From Oribacterium sinus (GTDB lineage Bacteria > Bacillota > Clostridia > Lachnospirales > Lachnospiraceae), in the NCBI RefSeq assembly GCF_014202695.1, contig NZ_JACHHH010000014.1, forward strand, positions 1-64,000: DNA of 64,000 nt. Reading direction: 5' to 3'. The position numbers and the translations under genes are program-made. Shown one piece after another: positions 50,263-59,051 of this stretch. The notes under the pieces were generated by a model. The model had not been told where the DNA came from, did not search any database, and worked only from the letters and a program-made list of their open reading frames with translations. How positions within the stretch are numbered: the first letter of the stretch is position 1; each line of letters starts with the position of its first letter.

Positions 50263-50784
50263 CTAAGTCATTTTTTCCAAAAGATAGTTTCTTACCATCA
50301 CCAATGCGGTGTTACAGCATTGTTCCCGGATTTCTTTTCGAGTTCCCGTAAAATGATACTCTTCTACCTTTGTCTTTCCTCCGGCGCAAACCGCAATGTA
50401 AACCAGACCAATTTCTTTATCTTCCAAGGCAGTAGGACCTGCATTACCGGTTACGGCAACCGCCAAATCCGCCTCGGATTCCATCATGGCTCCAATAGCC
50501 ATTTCCTTTGCCACAGAGGAGGAAACTGCTCCTTCCTTTCGTAATAACTCCTTCTTAACGGAAAGCAACTTCCTTTTTGCTTTGTTGGAATAACTGACAT
50601 AACCCACCTTAAAACATTCGGAAGCTCCTTCCACAGAAGTAATCGCGGCAGAAATCATGCCGCCTGTTATACTTTCGGCGGTAGTAATGGTTTTCTTTAA
50701 ACCTTTCAGTAAAGAAACCACCTGTTCTTCAATGGGTGCCTCACTATTATACACCAAAACCTTCTTTTCTTTTTTATCTCCCAT
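50263..50784 (-). CDS. CinA C-terminal domain protein (NMN amidase-like)
   Basis: A 173-residue stand-alone CinA C-terminal domain, homologous to PncC nicotinamide-nucleotide amidase. Motifs: TTAESITGGMISAAIT, GYVSYSNKAKRKLL, and VAVTGNAGPTALEDKEIGLVYIAV. The N-terminal molybdopterin-like domain of full CinA is absent. Ribosome site GAGGGAGG. It starts one base inside the pgsA stop. Confidence 0.9.
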   Translation of the reverse strand: MGDKKEKKVLVYNSEAPIEEQVVSLLKGLKKTITTAESITGGMISAAITSVEGASECFKVGYVSYSNKAKRKLLSVKKELLRKEGAVSSSVAKEMAIGAMMESEADLAVAVTGNAGPTALEDKEIGLVYIAVCAGGKTKVEEYHFTGTRKEIREQCCNTALVMVRNYLLEKMT

Positions 50785-51326
50785 TAGAAGCCTCCCTCTG
50801 AAATCACCCTGTGATTTTTATATACATAGTCCACCAAAGAAAGAATGGTGAGCACTAAAGATAAAACAATAAAAATCTGATTCACAAAAGCCAAAGCGGG
50901 AATCTGTAAAAGAAGCAAAATAATCATAAGCATTTGACTGGCTGTTTTCGCTTTTCCAAAGATTGATGCGGCAATAACGATATTATGATCTGCCGCAACC
51001 AATCGAAAACCGGAAATCACAAACTCTCTTCCGATTAAAATGACCACATACCAAGCCGGCAGCTCACCCAGGGGAATCAAGCATATTAATGCAGAGCACA
51101 CCAGAAGCTTGTCCGCCAAAGGATCCATGAATTTTCCGAAATTGGTCACCAAATGATTCTTTCTGGCCAGATAACCATCTAAAAAATCCGTAAAGGAAGC
51201 AAAACAGAAAATTCCCAAAGCGATATAGCGGTAAAGAAGATTGTTTCCACCCTCTAAAAGGATAAAAAACACAAAGAAAGGAACAAGAATTCCTCGTAAC
51301 AGCGTTAATTTATTCGGCAGATTCAC
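50784..51326 (-). CDS. pgsA: Phosphatidylglycerophosphate synthase
   Basis: A 180-residue CDP-alcohol phosphatidyltransferase making phosphatidylglycerophosphate from CDP-diacylglycerol and glycerol-3-phosphate at the membrane. The catalytic motif is complete: DFLDGYLARKNHLVTNFGKF then MDPLADK. Four to five hydrophobic segments. The start is GTG after AGGAGAATG; it overlaps rimO by 17 bp. Confidence 0.94.
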   Translation of the reverse strand: MNLPNKLTLLRGILVPFFVFFILLEGGNNLLYRYIALGIFCFASFTDFLDGYLARKNHLVTNFGKFMDPLADKLLVCSALICLIPLGELPAWYVVILIGREFVISGFRLVAADHNIVIAASIFGKAKTASQMLMIILLLLQIPALAFVNQIFIVLSLVLTILSLVDYVYKNHRVISEGGF

Positions 51327-52581
51327 ACCATTCTCCTATCAAATCATAGCCTTCCGTATCTATTACCTTAGCATATAGGAAGCTACCCACTTCCTTTTTC
51401 TCTCCGAAAACATAGAGATAGCTGTCCACATCCGGAGCATCCATATAGGAACGGCAAAGCACTCTCTGTTCCTCCTCGTCATAGCCGCAAACCAAAACCT
51501 TCAGCTTTCTTCCTATCTGCTCCTCCGCCTTTCGGAAAGCAATATTTTGCTGCAGCTCCATAATCTGAGAAAGTCTTTGATTTTTCAGCTTTTCGGGAAT
51601 CTGATCTTCCATCTCCGCAGCCTTGGTTCCCTCTTCCTGAGAATAGGGAAAGGCTCCCAGGCGATCAAAGCGCATTTCCGAAATAAAGTCCAAAACCTCT
51701 TGAAAATCCTCTTCCGTCTCTCCCGGGAAGCCGGTAATAATCGTGGTGCGCAAGGCAATATCCGGCATTTCCTTTCTTAAAAGAGCAATCTTTTCCTTCA
51801 GCTCTTCCTTTCTGGTTCTCCGATTCATCCTCTTTAAAATCCTGTCAGAGGCATGCTGTATAGGAAGATCCAGATAGTGACATACCTTCGGATTCCTCTT
51901 CATTTCCCGAATCAGCTCCGGTTCTATTTCCTCCGGGTAGCAATACAAAATCCGAATCCACTGAAGATTCGGAATCTCGGAAAGCTCTGCCAAAAGCTCT
52001 GCCAAAGCCTTCTTTTTATAAAGATCCGTACCGTAAAGAGTGGTTTCCTGGGCAACCAAAATCAGCTCCCCGGCCCCTTCCGAAACCAAAGCTCTTGCCT
52101 CTTCCAAGACCAGCTCTTTGGGAATGGAACGATAATGGCCGCGAAGCCTTGGAATAATGCAGTAGCTGCAATATTTATCGCAGCCCTCTGCAATCTTTAA
52201 GTAGCGACTGTACTTCTCTCCGCTTTCTACCCTGGCCATCTGATGGTCCAGTCTCTTCACATAATCCTTTACGGAAGTAATTTCATCAATCTCCGGAAGC
52301 TCTTTCCGAATCTCATCCTTGTAGCGCTCCACGAGACAACCTGCTACAATAAGCTTCTCCAGCTTTCCCGTTTCCTTGTATTGCGCCAAATCCAGAATAC
52401 ACTGAATACTTTCTTCCTTGGCAGGACCAATAAAAGAGCAAGTATTTACAATGGCAATCTCCGCTTCACTTGGCTCATCGGTAACGGAGGAACCGGGATA
52501 TTTCTCTAACAACTCAAAAAGCAGCTTCTCCGCGTCTACTCTATTTTTATCACAGCCTAAGCTCTCCAGATAAAGCTTCAT
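51310..52581 (-). CDS. rimO: RimO ribosomal protein S12 methylthiotransferase
   Basis: A 423-residue radical SAM methylthiotransferase that modifies Asp of ribosomal protein S12. N-terminal UPF0004 domain with Cys10 (SLGCDKN), Cys48 (NTCSF) and Cys82 (AGCL), radical SAM motif CDKYCSYC, and a C-terminal TRAM domain. The rimO-pgsA-cinA order is common in Firmicutes. Its ATG overlaps the rpoZ stop (TAATG). Confidence 0.95.
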   Translation of the reverse strand: MKLYLESLGCDKNRVDAEKLLFELLEKYPGSSVTDEPSEAEIAIVNTCSFIGPAKEESIQCILDLAQYKETGKLEKLIVAGCLVERYKDEIRKELPEIDEITSVKDYVKRLDHQMARVESGEKYSRYLKIAEGCDKYCSYCIIPRLRGHYRSIPKELVLEEARALVSEGAGELILVAQETTLYGTDLYKKKALAELLAELSEIPNLQWIRILYCYPEEIEPELIREMKRNPKVCHYLDLPIQHASDRILKRMNRRTRKEELKEKIALLRKEMPDIALRTTIITGFPGETEEDFQEVLDFISEMRFDRLGAFPYSQEEGTKAAEMEDQIPEKLKNQRLSQIMELQQNIAFRKAEEQIGRKLKVLVCGYDEEEQRVLCRSYMDAPDVDSYLYVFGEKKEVGSFLYAKVIDTEGYDLIGEWCESAE

Positions 52582-53003
52582 TAGGCCTCACTATCAGACT
52601 GATAATCGTCTTCTCCGAAGTCTTCCTCTTCCTCATCCCTTTCGGAAAAGTCTTCCTCTTCGTCCTTTTCTTCCGAATCTTCTTCTACATCCTCGTCCTC
52701 ATCCAAATCTTCATCAATGGCATAACGAGAATACTCTTCTTTCTCCGGAAGGATAATCGGCTCATCCTCATAATCCAAGCCCTTTTCTACGTTGACAAGG
52801 TTACGGGAAATCTCTTCAATCGCCATGGAAAGAGGCTTCTTACCCTCTTCTCCCTTTATCAAAGGTTCCTCTCCGTCAATCAGCTGTCTGGCTCTCTTAG
52901 CACTGGCAATTACTACGGAATAGCGAGACTGTACTTCCAATTCCCCCTCTTCTCTATTGCGGTTCATAGATTCTATTAAATCATTATACGTTGGACGTAG
53001 CAT
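52581..53003 (-). CDS. rpoZ: RNA polymerase omega subunit with long acidic tail
   Basis: A 140-residue protein. The first ~75 residues are omega (MLRPTYNDLIESMN, SRYSVVIASAKRARQLI, KPLSMAIEEISRNLV). The last ~55 residues are an extension composed mainly of Asp and Glu (DEDVEEDSEEKDEEEDF type), twice the usual length of the subunit. Ribosome site AAGGAGG. It overlaps gmk by 20 bp, the usual gmk-rpoZ pairing. Confidence 0.9.
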   Translation of the reverse strand: MLRPTYNDLIESMNRNREEGELEVQSRYSVVIASAKRARQLIDGEEPLIKGEEGKKPLSMAIEEISRNLVNVEKGLDYEDEPIILPEKEEYSRYAIDEDLDEDEDVEEDSEEKDEEEDFSERDEEEEDFGEDDYQSDSEA

Positions 53004-53634
53004 CTTCTATCCTCCTTAAGTCCTTTCTGATTTCTTCAATCAGATCCAAATGTACCTCTGCCCGATCATGAGAGGCACGGATTAAATTATGCAGTTTTTC
53101 CGTGCATGTGTCAATATCTGCATTGACAAGAATATAGTCATAGGCCTCCACACCTTCCGCCTCTACAATGGCACGACTTAAGCGTTTATTAACTGTCGCT
53201 TCATCCTCGGTGTTTCTGCCGATTAGTCTGGCTCTAAGCTCCTCAGCGGAGGGTGGTGCCATAAAAATCAAAAGGCTGTCGGGAAATTTTTTCTTAATTT
53301 TCAAGGCTCCCTGAATCTCTATCTCCAGAATGACATCCTTTCCTTCGTTAAGACAATCCTCCACAAACTTTCGGGGCGTTCCATAATAATTGTCCACATA
53401 CTTGGCGTACTCCACCAGTTCATCCCGATCAATCATCTCTTCAAAGCGATCCTTGCTGACGAAGAAATAGGACTTTCCTTCCTCCTCTCCCGGTCTTGCT
53501 GCTCTTGTTGTTGCGGAAATGGACAGGGCATAGTTATCATATTTTCGGGTCAGATTCTTCATAATCGTTCCCTTCCCTGCCCCGGAAAACCCGGACACCA
53601 CCACCAAAATTCCCTTTTCTTTATGCTTTTCCAT
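52984..53634 (-). CDS. gmk: Guanylate kinase
   Basis: A 216-residue guanylate kinase (GMP plus ATP to GDP). P-loop SGFSGAGKGT, GMP-binding SISATTRAARPGEEEGKSYFF, YYGTPRKFVE and the lid IGRNTEDEATVNKRLSRA. Length is normal. It lies between yicC and rpoZ; the small remA/DUF370 gene that often sits here is absent. Confidence 0.95.
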   Translation of the reverse strand: MEKHKEKGILVVVSGFSGAGKGTIMKNLTRKYDNYALSISATTRAARPGEEEGKSYFFVSKDRFEEMIDRDELVEYAKYVDNYYGTPRKFVEDCLNEGKDVILEIEIQGALKIKKKFPDSLLIFMAPPSAEELRARLIGRNTEDEATVNKRLSRAIVEAEGVEAYDYILVNADIDTCTEKLHNLIRASHDRAEVHLDLIEEIRKDLRRIEDATSNV

Positions 53635-53652
53635 TCTTCTTTCCTGCTTCCC

Positions 53653-54528
53653 TTATTCTATATTCTGTACCTGCTCTCGAATCTTTTCGATATGATTTTT
53701 CAATTTTAAAGCCTTCTCGGATACAGATAAATCATTAGCCTTAGATAATATGGTATTGCTTTCCCGATTCATTTCCTGCAAAAGAAAATCCAAATCTCTT
53801 CCTATAGGAATCTCTTCCTCTAAAAGCTTTGCCATTCTTTGGATATGGCTTTGCAACCTTGTGATTTCCTCATCCGTACTCACCTTATCAGCAAAAATTG
53901 CCACTTCCTGAAGAACTCTGCCTTCCTCTACCTCTCTTCCGGAAAGCATCTCCTCCATCTTCTTCCGAAGACGCTCAGCATAAGCCCTTTGAATATCCCC
54001 TTCTTTTCCCTTAATGAAATCAATGCCTTCCTGCATTTCCGAAAGTTTTAAAAGAATATCTCTTTTTAAATTGCTTCCTTCCTTCTCTCTGGCCTTTTGA
54101 AATTCTGTCATAGCCAGCTCCATAGCCAAGAAAAGAGCTTCCTCCCGATCTTCTTCCTCCCCTTCCACAATCTGAGCCACTTCCGGAAAGAATACCAGCT
54201 CCTTGGCATCCAGATTATAGGGAAGAGAATATTTTTCGGCTACTTTTTTAATGCTTTCCACATAGGCATCCAGTAAATCCTCCCGAAGCAAAAGCTTCTT
54301 CTTTTTTTCCGTGCTGTCCTCCAGAGAAACAAAGATTTCCACCTTTCCCCTGGAAATTCTTTCCTTCACCCATTCTCTACACTTCATTTCCAGATGCTGC
54401 ATAGTCCGGGGCAGGCGTATAGACAGGTCTAAAAAACGGGAATTAACCGACTTGATTTCCACCGTGATACCGGAGCAATCCTTCTCTCCCACACAGCGGC
54501 CGAATCCTGTCATACTTTTGATACTCAT
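53653..54528 (-). CDS. YicC-family endoribonuclease-like protein
   Basis: A 291-residue YicC protein. Conserved ends: MSIKSMTGFGR at the N-terminus, KSVNSRFLDLSIRLPR, and the C-terminal GRDLDFLLQEMNRESNTILSKA. Family members act in RNA turnover or stationary-phase fitness. It leads the yicC-gmk-rpoZ-rimO operon. Ribosome site GAGGGGG. Confidence 0.92.
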   Translation of the reverse strand: MSIKSMTGFGRCVGEKDCSGITVEIKSVNSRFLDLSIRLPRTMQHLEMKCREWVKERISRGKVEIFVSLEDSTEKKKKLLLREDLLDAYVESIKKVAEKYSLPYNLDAKELVFFPEVAQIVEGEEEDREEALFLAMELAMTEFQKAREKEGSNLKRDILLKLSEMQEGIDFIKGKEGDIQRAYAERLRKKMEEMLSGREVEEGRVLQEVAIFADKVSTDEEITRLQSHIQRMAKLLEEEIPIGRDLDFLLQEMNRESNTILSKANDLSVSEKALKLKNHIEKIREQVQNIE

Positions 54529-54578
54529 AAAGCCCCCTCTCTTGCATTTTTCATGCCTTTACTTTATCCTCTTTGTAG

Positions 54579-54604
54579 CTTTTCCTACGAAAATATAGGA
54601 AAAG
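54579..54604. promoter_or_regulatory. Palindrome in the yicC/rqcH divergent region
   Basis: CTTTTCCTA and TAGGAAAAG (9-bp arms, 8-nt centre) lie between two divergent genes, so it may be a shared operator. Confidence 0.4.
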
Positions 54605-54736
54605 TCATAGCCGGAAAGGATAAAGAACTTTCCTGTCGGCAATTTCATTTACGTATAAACCACCAAACTTACAGGCCGGTATTCCAGTATGATAGCAAGG
54701 TGGATTTACTATTTCAAGTGGAAAAGGACGGTTTTC

Positions 54737-56530
54737 ATGGCATTTGACGGATTGTATCTTGCAGCGTGCATCGCGGAATTTCAAGAACGAATTTTAGGCG
54801 GAAAGATTTCCAAAATCATCCAAAGTGAAAAAGATGAGTTACAGCTTTTTATAAAGAAGGAAAAAAACACGGAGATTCTCCACCTCTCCGCCAATCCCTC
54901 CTTCCCTCTTCTATATCTGGCAAATGAAGGGAAAACCGCCCCCATTACCGCCCCCAGCTTTTGTATGTCCCTTCGAAAGCATATCGGAAACGGCATTATC
55001 CAAAGCATTCGGCAGGCTTCTCTAAAGCTTACGGAGGCAGGGCTGGAGCGAGTGCTCTTTTTGGATATATCCCATAGAGATGAGCTGGGGGATGTAGGTA
55101 TCAAGCATTTGGCTGTGGAGATTATGGGTAAGTATTCCAACATCATTTTGCTGAAGGAAGATTATACAATTTTAGACGCCATAAAGAGAATTTCCCTGAG
55201 CCAGTCCTCCGTAAGAGAGGTGCTTCCCGGGAGGGAATATTTCATTCCGGATGCCTTCCATAAGGAAAATATTTTATCCTTCCCTATGGATAAGCTGGAT
55301 GCTCTCTTGGAAAAAGATGCCCTCCCCTTATGGGAATGCCTCTTCCAAAGCTTTTCCGGACTAAGCCCCTTGCTGGCCAGAGAACTTTGCCTTAGCGCTT
55401 CTCTCCCCATCGATAAACTCTCCAATACCTTATCTTCGGAGGAAGGGATGCGGGTGCAGGAAGCCATTTTGGCCTTTCGGAGAACGATTCAAGAAAGGGA
55501 TTTTCATCCGGTCATTTTGTATGAGGGTGAAAAAGCCTTTGACTTTTCTGCACTCTCCGTCCAACAATACAAGGGCAATCCGGCATTTTCCGAAGAATAC
55601 ATTGCTTCCCCCTCCGCCCTCCTCCTTCAATACTATGGAAATAAGGAGAGGGACGACAGGGTACGGCAAAAATCCACCGACCTAAAGAAGCAGTGCCATA
55701 CCCTTCTGGAGCGTTGTAATAAAAAGCTGGCATTGCAGGAAAAGCAGTTAAAGGATACGGAGAAAAAAGATAAATTCAGAATCTACGGAGAACTCTTAAC
55801 CACCTATGGCTACAGCCTTTCCGGAGGAGAGAAAGAACTGGTATGCGAAAATTACTATACAGGAAAAGAAGAAAAAATTCCTTTGGATCCTACCCTTTCT
55901 CCTATGGATAACGCCAAGAAATATTTTGAAAAATATGATAAGGCCAAGAGGACGGAACAAAACCTTTTAGAGCAGGTAGCAGAAAGCAAAAAAACGCTCT
56001 ACCACCTCCAATCCATTATGAACAGTATACAGCTTGCGGAAAGCGCAGGAGATCTGGATGCCATAAGGGCGGAAATGGGAGACTTCGGCTATATCAAAAA
56101 AGTAAGCGGAAAGAAGAAAAAACAGCGAAAGGAAGACCAGTCCAAGCCAAGACTTTTCCGTTCTTCAGACGGCTATCTTCTCTATGTGGGAAAAAATAAC
56201 CAGCAAAATGAAATCCTCAGCTTCCAGATTGCAGAAGGAAAGGATTTTTGGTTCCATGGAAAAAATATTCCCGGCTCCCATGTGATAGCCAAAACAGAGG
56301 GAAAGGATTTGGAAGAACTTCCCGATCGTCTCTTTGAAGAGGCTGCAGAGCTGGCCGCCTACTTCTCTTCGGAAGGCAGCAGCCAAAAGGTAGAGGTGGA
56401 TTATACCCAGAAGAAGAACCTGAAAAAGGTCCCTGGAGCCGCCCCTGGCTTTGTGATTTATCACCAGAATTACTCTATACTGGTAAGCCCAAAGCTTAAG
56501 CTGGAAGAAATCAAAGACTTCCCCTGGTAA
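54737..56530 (+). CDS. rqcH: RqcH/NFACT ribosome quality-control protein
   Basis: A 597-residue NFACT protein (also annotated fibronectin-binding A). RqcH adds alanine tails to stalled nascent chains on 50S subunits. N-terminal NFACT-N (MAFDGLYLAACIAEFQ, HIGNGIIQSIRQ), a long central coiled coil, and a C-terminal NFACT-R domain with DFWFHGKNIPGSHVI. Start at 54737 where the family N-terminus begins; the ribosome site AAAGGACG is moderate. Its last codons form one arm of the palindrome that follows. Confidence 0.93.
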   Translation: MAFDGLYLAACIAEFQERILGGKISKIIQSEKDELQLFIKKEKNTEILHLSANPSFPLLYLANEGKTAPITAPSFCMSLRKHIGNGIIQSIRQASLKLTEAGLERVLFLDISHRDELGDVGIKHLAVEIMGKYSNIILLKEDYTILDAIKRISLSQSSVREVLPGREYFIPDAFHKENILSFPMDKLDALLEKDALPLWECLFQSFSGLSPLLARELCLSASLPIDKLSNTLSSEEGMRVQEAILAFRRTIQERDFHPVILYEGEKAFDFSALSVQQYKGNPAFSEEYIASPSALLLQYYGNKERDDRVRQKSTDLKKQCHTLLERCNKKLALQEKQLKDTEKKDKFRIYGELLTTYGYSLSGGEKELVCENYYTGKEEKIPLDPTLSPMDNAKKYFEKYDKAKRTEQNLLEQVAESKKTLYHLQSIMNSIQLAESAGDLDAIRAEMGDFGYIKKVSGKKKKQRKEDQSKPRLFRSSDGYLLYVGKNNQQNEILSFQIAEGKDFWFHGKNIPGSHVIAKTEGKDLEELPDRLFEEAAELAAYFSSEGSSQKVEVDYTQKKNLKKVPGAAPGFVIYHQNYSILVSPKLKLEEIKDFPW

Positions 56531-56767
56531 AGTTTCAGAGAAGAAAAAGAGAAGATGAATTTTAAGCATTTCATAACAGTATAGGTCTGGAATTGGGGCA
56601 CGCTCCCGCTAACCTCGCCCTGCAACGGATACTAAGCGAAAAACTGCAGTTCCTTCGTTTTTCGCAAGTACCGGCGGGCTCAGATTGCCCCCATTCCAGA
56701 CCTATACTGTATGAAATAGAAAATTGTTTCCAGCTCTATATTCTCTTTTTCTTCTGCCCTTTACCAG
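56524..56767 (-). repeat. Structured intergenic element, copy C, in a 244-bp quasi-palindrome
   Basis: Arms begin CTGGTAAAG at the rqcH stop codon (56524) and end CTTTACCAG at 56759-56767. They match again at AGAAGAAAAAGAGAA, ATTTCATA and CAGTATAGGTCTGGAAT. The ~98-nt centre (56594-56692, minus orientation) has the same GGGGGCAATCTGAGCCCG start, TACTTGC, GCTTAGTA and GTTAGCG blocks as copy A. The apical stem GCGAAAAAC/GTTTTTCGC has a different sequence. Confidence 0.75.
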
Positions 56768-56777
56768 AAAGTCAGAC

Positions 56778-57518
56778 CTATTCCTCTTCCCAATTCGTGT
56801 AAACATTCTGCACATCATCGGATGCGTCCAAAAGGTCCAGAGTCTTTCTTAAATTCTTTACCGCTTCTTCATCGGTTACGGAAATGGTATTTCCCGGAAT
56901 CATAACCACATCGGCTTCCGCCATAGGCAGGTTCTCCTGCTCCAGCTTTTCTCGCACAGAGGAAAACTCGCCGGGATCCGTGAGAATCTCATAGTAATCA
57001 TCTCTTTCCAGTAAATCCTCGGCACCTGCCATAATCGCCATATCCATCAAGGCTTCCGCATCGTGACCTAAGTCTTCCATTTCTTCCTTATCCAGAATAA
57101 TCTGTCCCTTTTCCTCAAAAAGGAAAGATACGGATCCCTGACTTCCCAGACTTCCCTTTCCCTTAGTGAAAGCGGAACGAACATCCGCTGCGGAACGGTT
57201 CTTATTATCAGTCAACACCTTAACGATAATAGCTACCCCGTTTACTCCGTAGCCCTCGTACTGCAGCTCTTCAAAGTTTACCGTATCCAAAGCACCTGCT
57301 GCACGCTTAATACCGTTCTGAATGGTATCGTTGGGCATATTGTTAGCCTTCGCTTTGGCAATGACATCCTTTAATTTGGAGTTGCTGGCAGGATCTGCTC
57401 CTCCCTGCTTTACGGCTAAGGCGATTTCATGACCGATAATGGTAAAAATCTTTCCCTTTGCGGCATCATTTTTCTCTTTCTTTGCTTTAATGTTTGAGTA
57501 TTTTGAATGTCCTGACAT
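56778..57518 (-). CDS. YebC/PmpR family protein
   Basis: A 246-residue YebC-family protein, a transcription or translation (polyproline rescue) factor. Starts with MSGHSKYSNIKAKKEKNDAAKGK and carries GVAIIVKVLTDNKNRSAADVR and GSLGSQGSVSFLF, both diagnostic. Convergent with rqcH. Confidence 0.94.
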   Translation of the reverse strand: MSGHSKYSNIKAKKEKNDAAKGKIFTIIGHEIALAVKQGGADPASNSKLKDVIAKAKANNMPNDTIQNGIKRAAGALDTVNFEELQYEGYGVNGVAIIVKVLTDNKNRSAADVRSAFTKGKGSLGSQGSVSFLFEEKGQIILDKEEMEDLGHDAEALMDMAIMAGAEDLLERDDYYEILTDPGEFSSVREKLEQENLPMAEADVVMIPGNTISVTDEEAVKNLRKTLDLLDASDDVQNVYTNWEEE

Positions 57519-57696
57519 GCTTATCTCCTACTTTCTATAATATTTTTCTATATTAGCCAGTCTTCCCCTTCTATGCAAGTTTTTTTCCAAAAAACAGGCC
57601 ATTCCCTTGCACTGGAGAGCTGAATTGATTTTTTAACAGATTTTGTTCAGCTTATGTTTCCATCCGAATAATAGGTAAAGAGGCTTCTTCCGCTGT

Positions 57697-58899
57697 TTAA
57701 CTTTCTTCCTCCTGATACTCCTCGATATGCAAGGAAGACAAGGGATCATAAGTTCCCACCCATTTTCCCTTCATTTTGTATACTCTGGGTACTCGATTTC
57801 CCAGGTTGCAGAGGAATTCATAGGAAAAAACGCCCCATTCTTCCCAATCATAAAGGGAAATCTCTTCCTCTCCCTCCTGTCCAAGAAGAGTAACTTCCTG
57901 AAAGATTTCCGCCTCTGTATGGCTCACATCAATCATAAACTGATCCATGCAAACTCTGCCAAGAATGGGACAAGGCTTTCCTCCCACTAAGACCTTCGCC
58001 TTATTGGAAAGGACTCTGGGATACCCGTCTCCATAGCCCACCGGAACAGTTGCCACCAGTATGGGTTCTTTGGCAATAAAGCTTGCACCGTAGGAAATGG
58101 CTTCCCCCGTCGGAACTTCTTTAATATGACTGATTTTAGCCTTCCAGGAGAGAACCTGTTTCAAGGGTAGCTTTCTTTCCATGTCCTTGGAAGGATAAAG
58201 CCCATACATTGCAATGCCGTCCCGCACCATATCGTACTGTACTCCCCGTCCCTCTAAAATTCCCGAAGAGTTGGAAAGGTGACAGAGGGGAAGCTTGACT
58301 CCCCTCTCCTCTAAAGCCTTAAGATAGTCTGCAAAACGCCTTTCCTGCATCTCCGTATAAGACTTATCCCTATCGTCACAGCAGGCAAAATGAGAAAAAA
58401 TACCGCAGATTTCAATTCCGGTCAGGGAGAAAAGTTCCAGTCCCAGCTCTACAGCGCCCTCTTTCTCTACCTGAATGCCGATTCTTCCCATTCCGGTGTC
58501 CAAAGCCAAATGACAGGGCAGACTCTTTCCCTCCTTTTTGGAAATAGCGGAGAGAGCTTCTCCCTGCTCTCTGGTAAACAGAGAGGGCATAATATCATAG
58601 TGCCAAAGACTTCTGTACTGCCCCTTGGGAACCACTCCTAAAATTAATATGGGGGTTGTAATTCCTCCCTTTCGTAATATAATTCCTTCTTCAATGGTAG
58701 CTACCCCAAAGAGAGCACATTCTTCCTCTACTGCTCTGGCTACCTCCACGATTCCATGGCCATAGGCATCCATTTTCACTACAGCACAAAACTGCATTCC
58801 CTTCCGAAGATGGGATTTCACTGCCTTGATATTATCCTGTAAATAACTTAACTCCACTACCGCATAGGTTCTGCCATAGCTTTCTCTTCCCAAACACAT
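57697..58899 (-). CDS. alr: Alanine racemase
   Basis: A 400-residue PLP enzyme interconverting L- and D-alanine for peptidoglycan. PLP lysine in VVKMDAYGHG (about 41-50), the second catalytic base Tyr in GEAISYGASF, and the C-terminal GRVCMDQFMIDVS. Length is normal. Upstream lies a 14-bp tandem repeat, then nnrD. Confidence 0.95.
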   Translation of the reverse strand: MCLGRESYGRTYAVVELSYLQDNIKAVKSHLRKGMQFCAVVKMDAYGHGIVEVARAVEEECALFGVATIEEGIILRKGGITTPILILGVVPKGQYRSLWHYDIMPSLFTREQGEALSAISKKEGKSLPCHLALDTGMGRIGIQVEKEGAVELGLELFSLTGIEICGIFSHFACCDDRDKSYTEMQERRFADYLKALEERGVKLPLCHLSNSSGILEGRGVQYDMVRDGIAMYGLYPSKDMERKLPLKQVLSWKAKISHIKEVPTGEAISYGASFIAKEPILVATVPVGYGDGYPRVLSNKAKVLVGGKPCPILGRVCMDQFMIDVSHTEAEIFQEVTLLGQEGEEEISLYDWEEWGVFSYEFLCNLGNRVPRVYKMKGKWVGTYDPLSSLHIEEYQEEES

Positions 58900-58920
58900 T
58901 TCTTCGCTTACCTTCTTTTA

Positions 58921-58990
58921 CCGTCTTCTTTGATCTGTCTTCTTCAATCTGTCTTTTATAATCTGACTTTTATAATCTGTCTTCTTTAAT
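58921..58990. repeat. 14-bp tandem repeat, five units
   Basis: Five consecutive 14-bp units (CTGTCTTCTTCAAT type) lie between nnrD and alr, each differing by 0-4 bases. Not a multiple of three, so non-coding. It occupies the operon spacer just before the alr ribosome site. Confidence 0.8.
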
Positions 58991-59051
58991 TCGTTTTAGC
59001 TTGACAGATTCCCTGATTCGCCCTTTGGCAAAAATCTTCCCTTTTTGAGCC

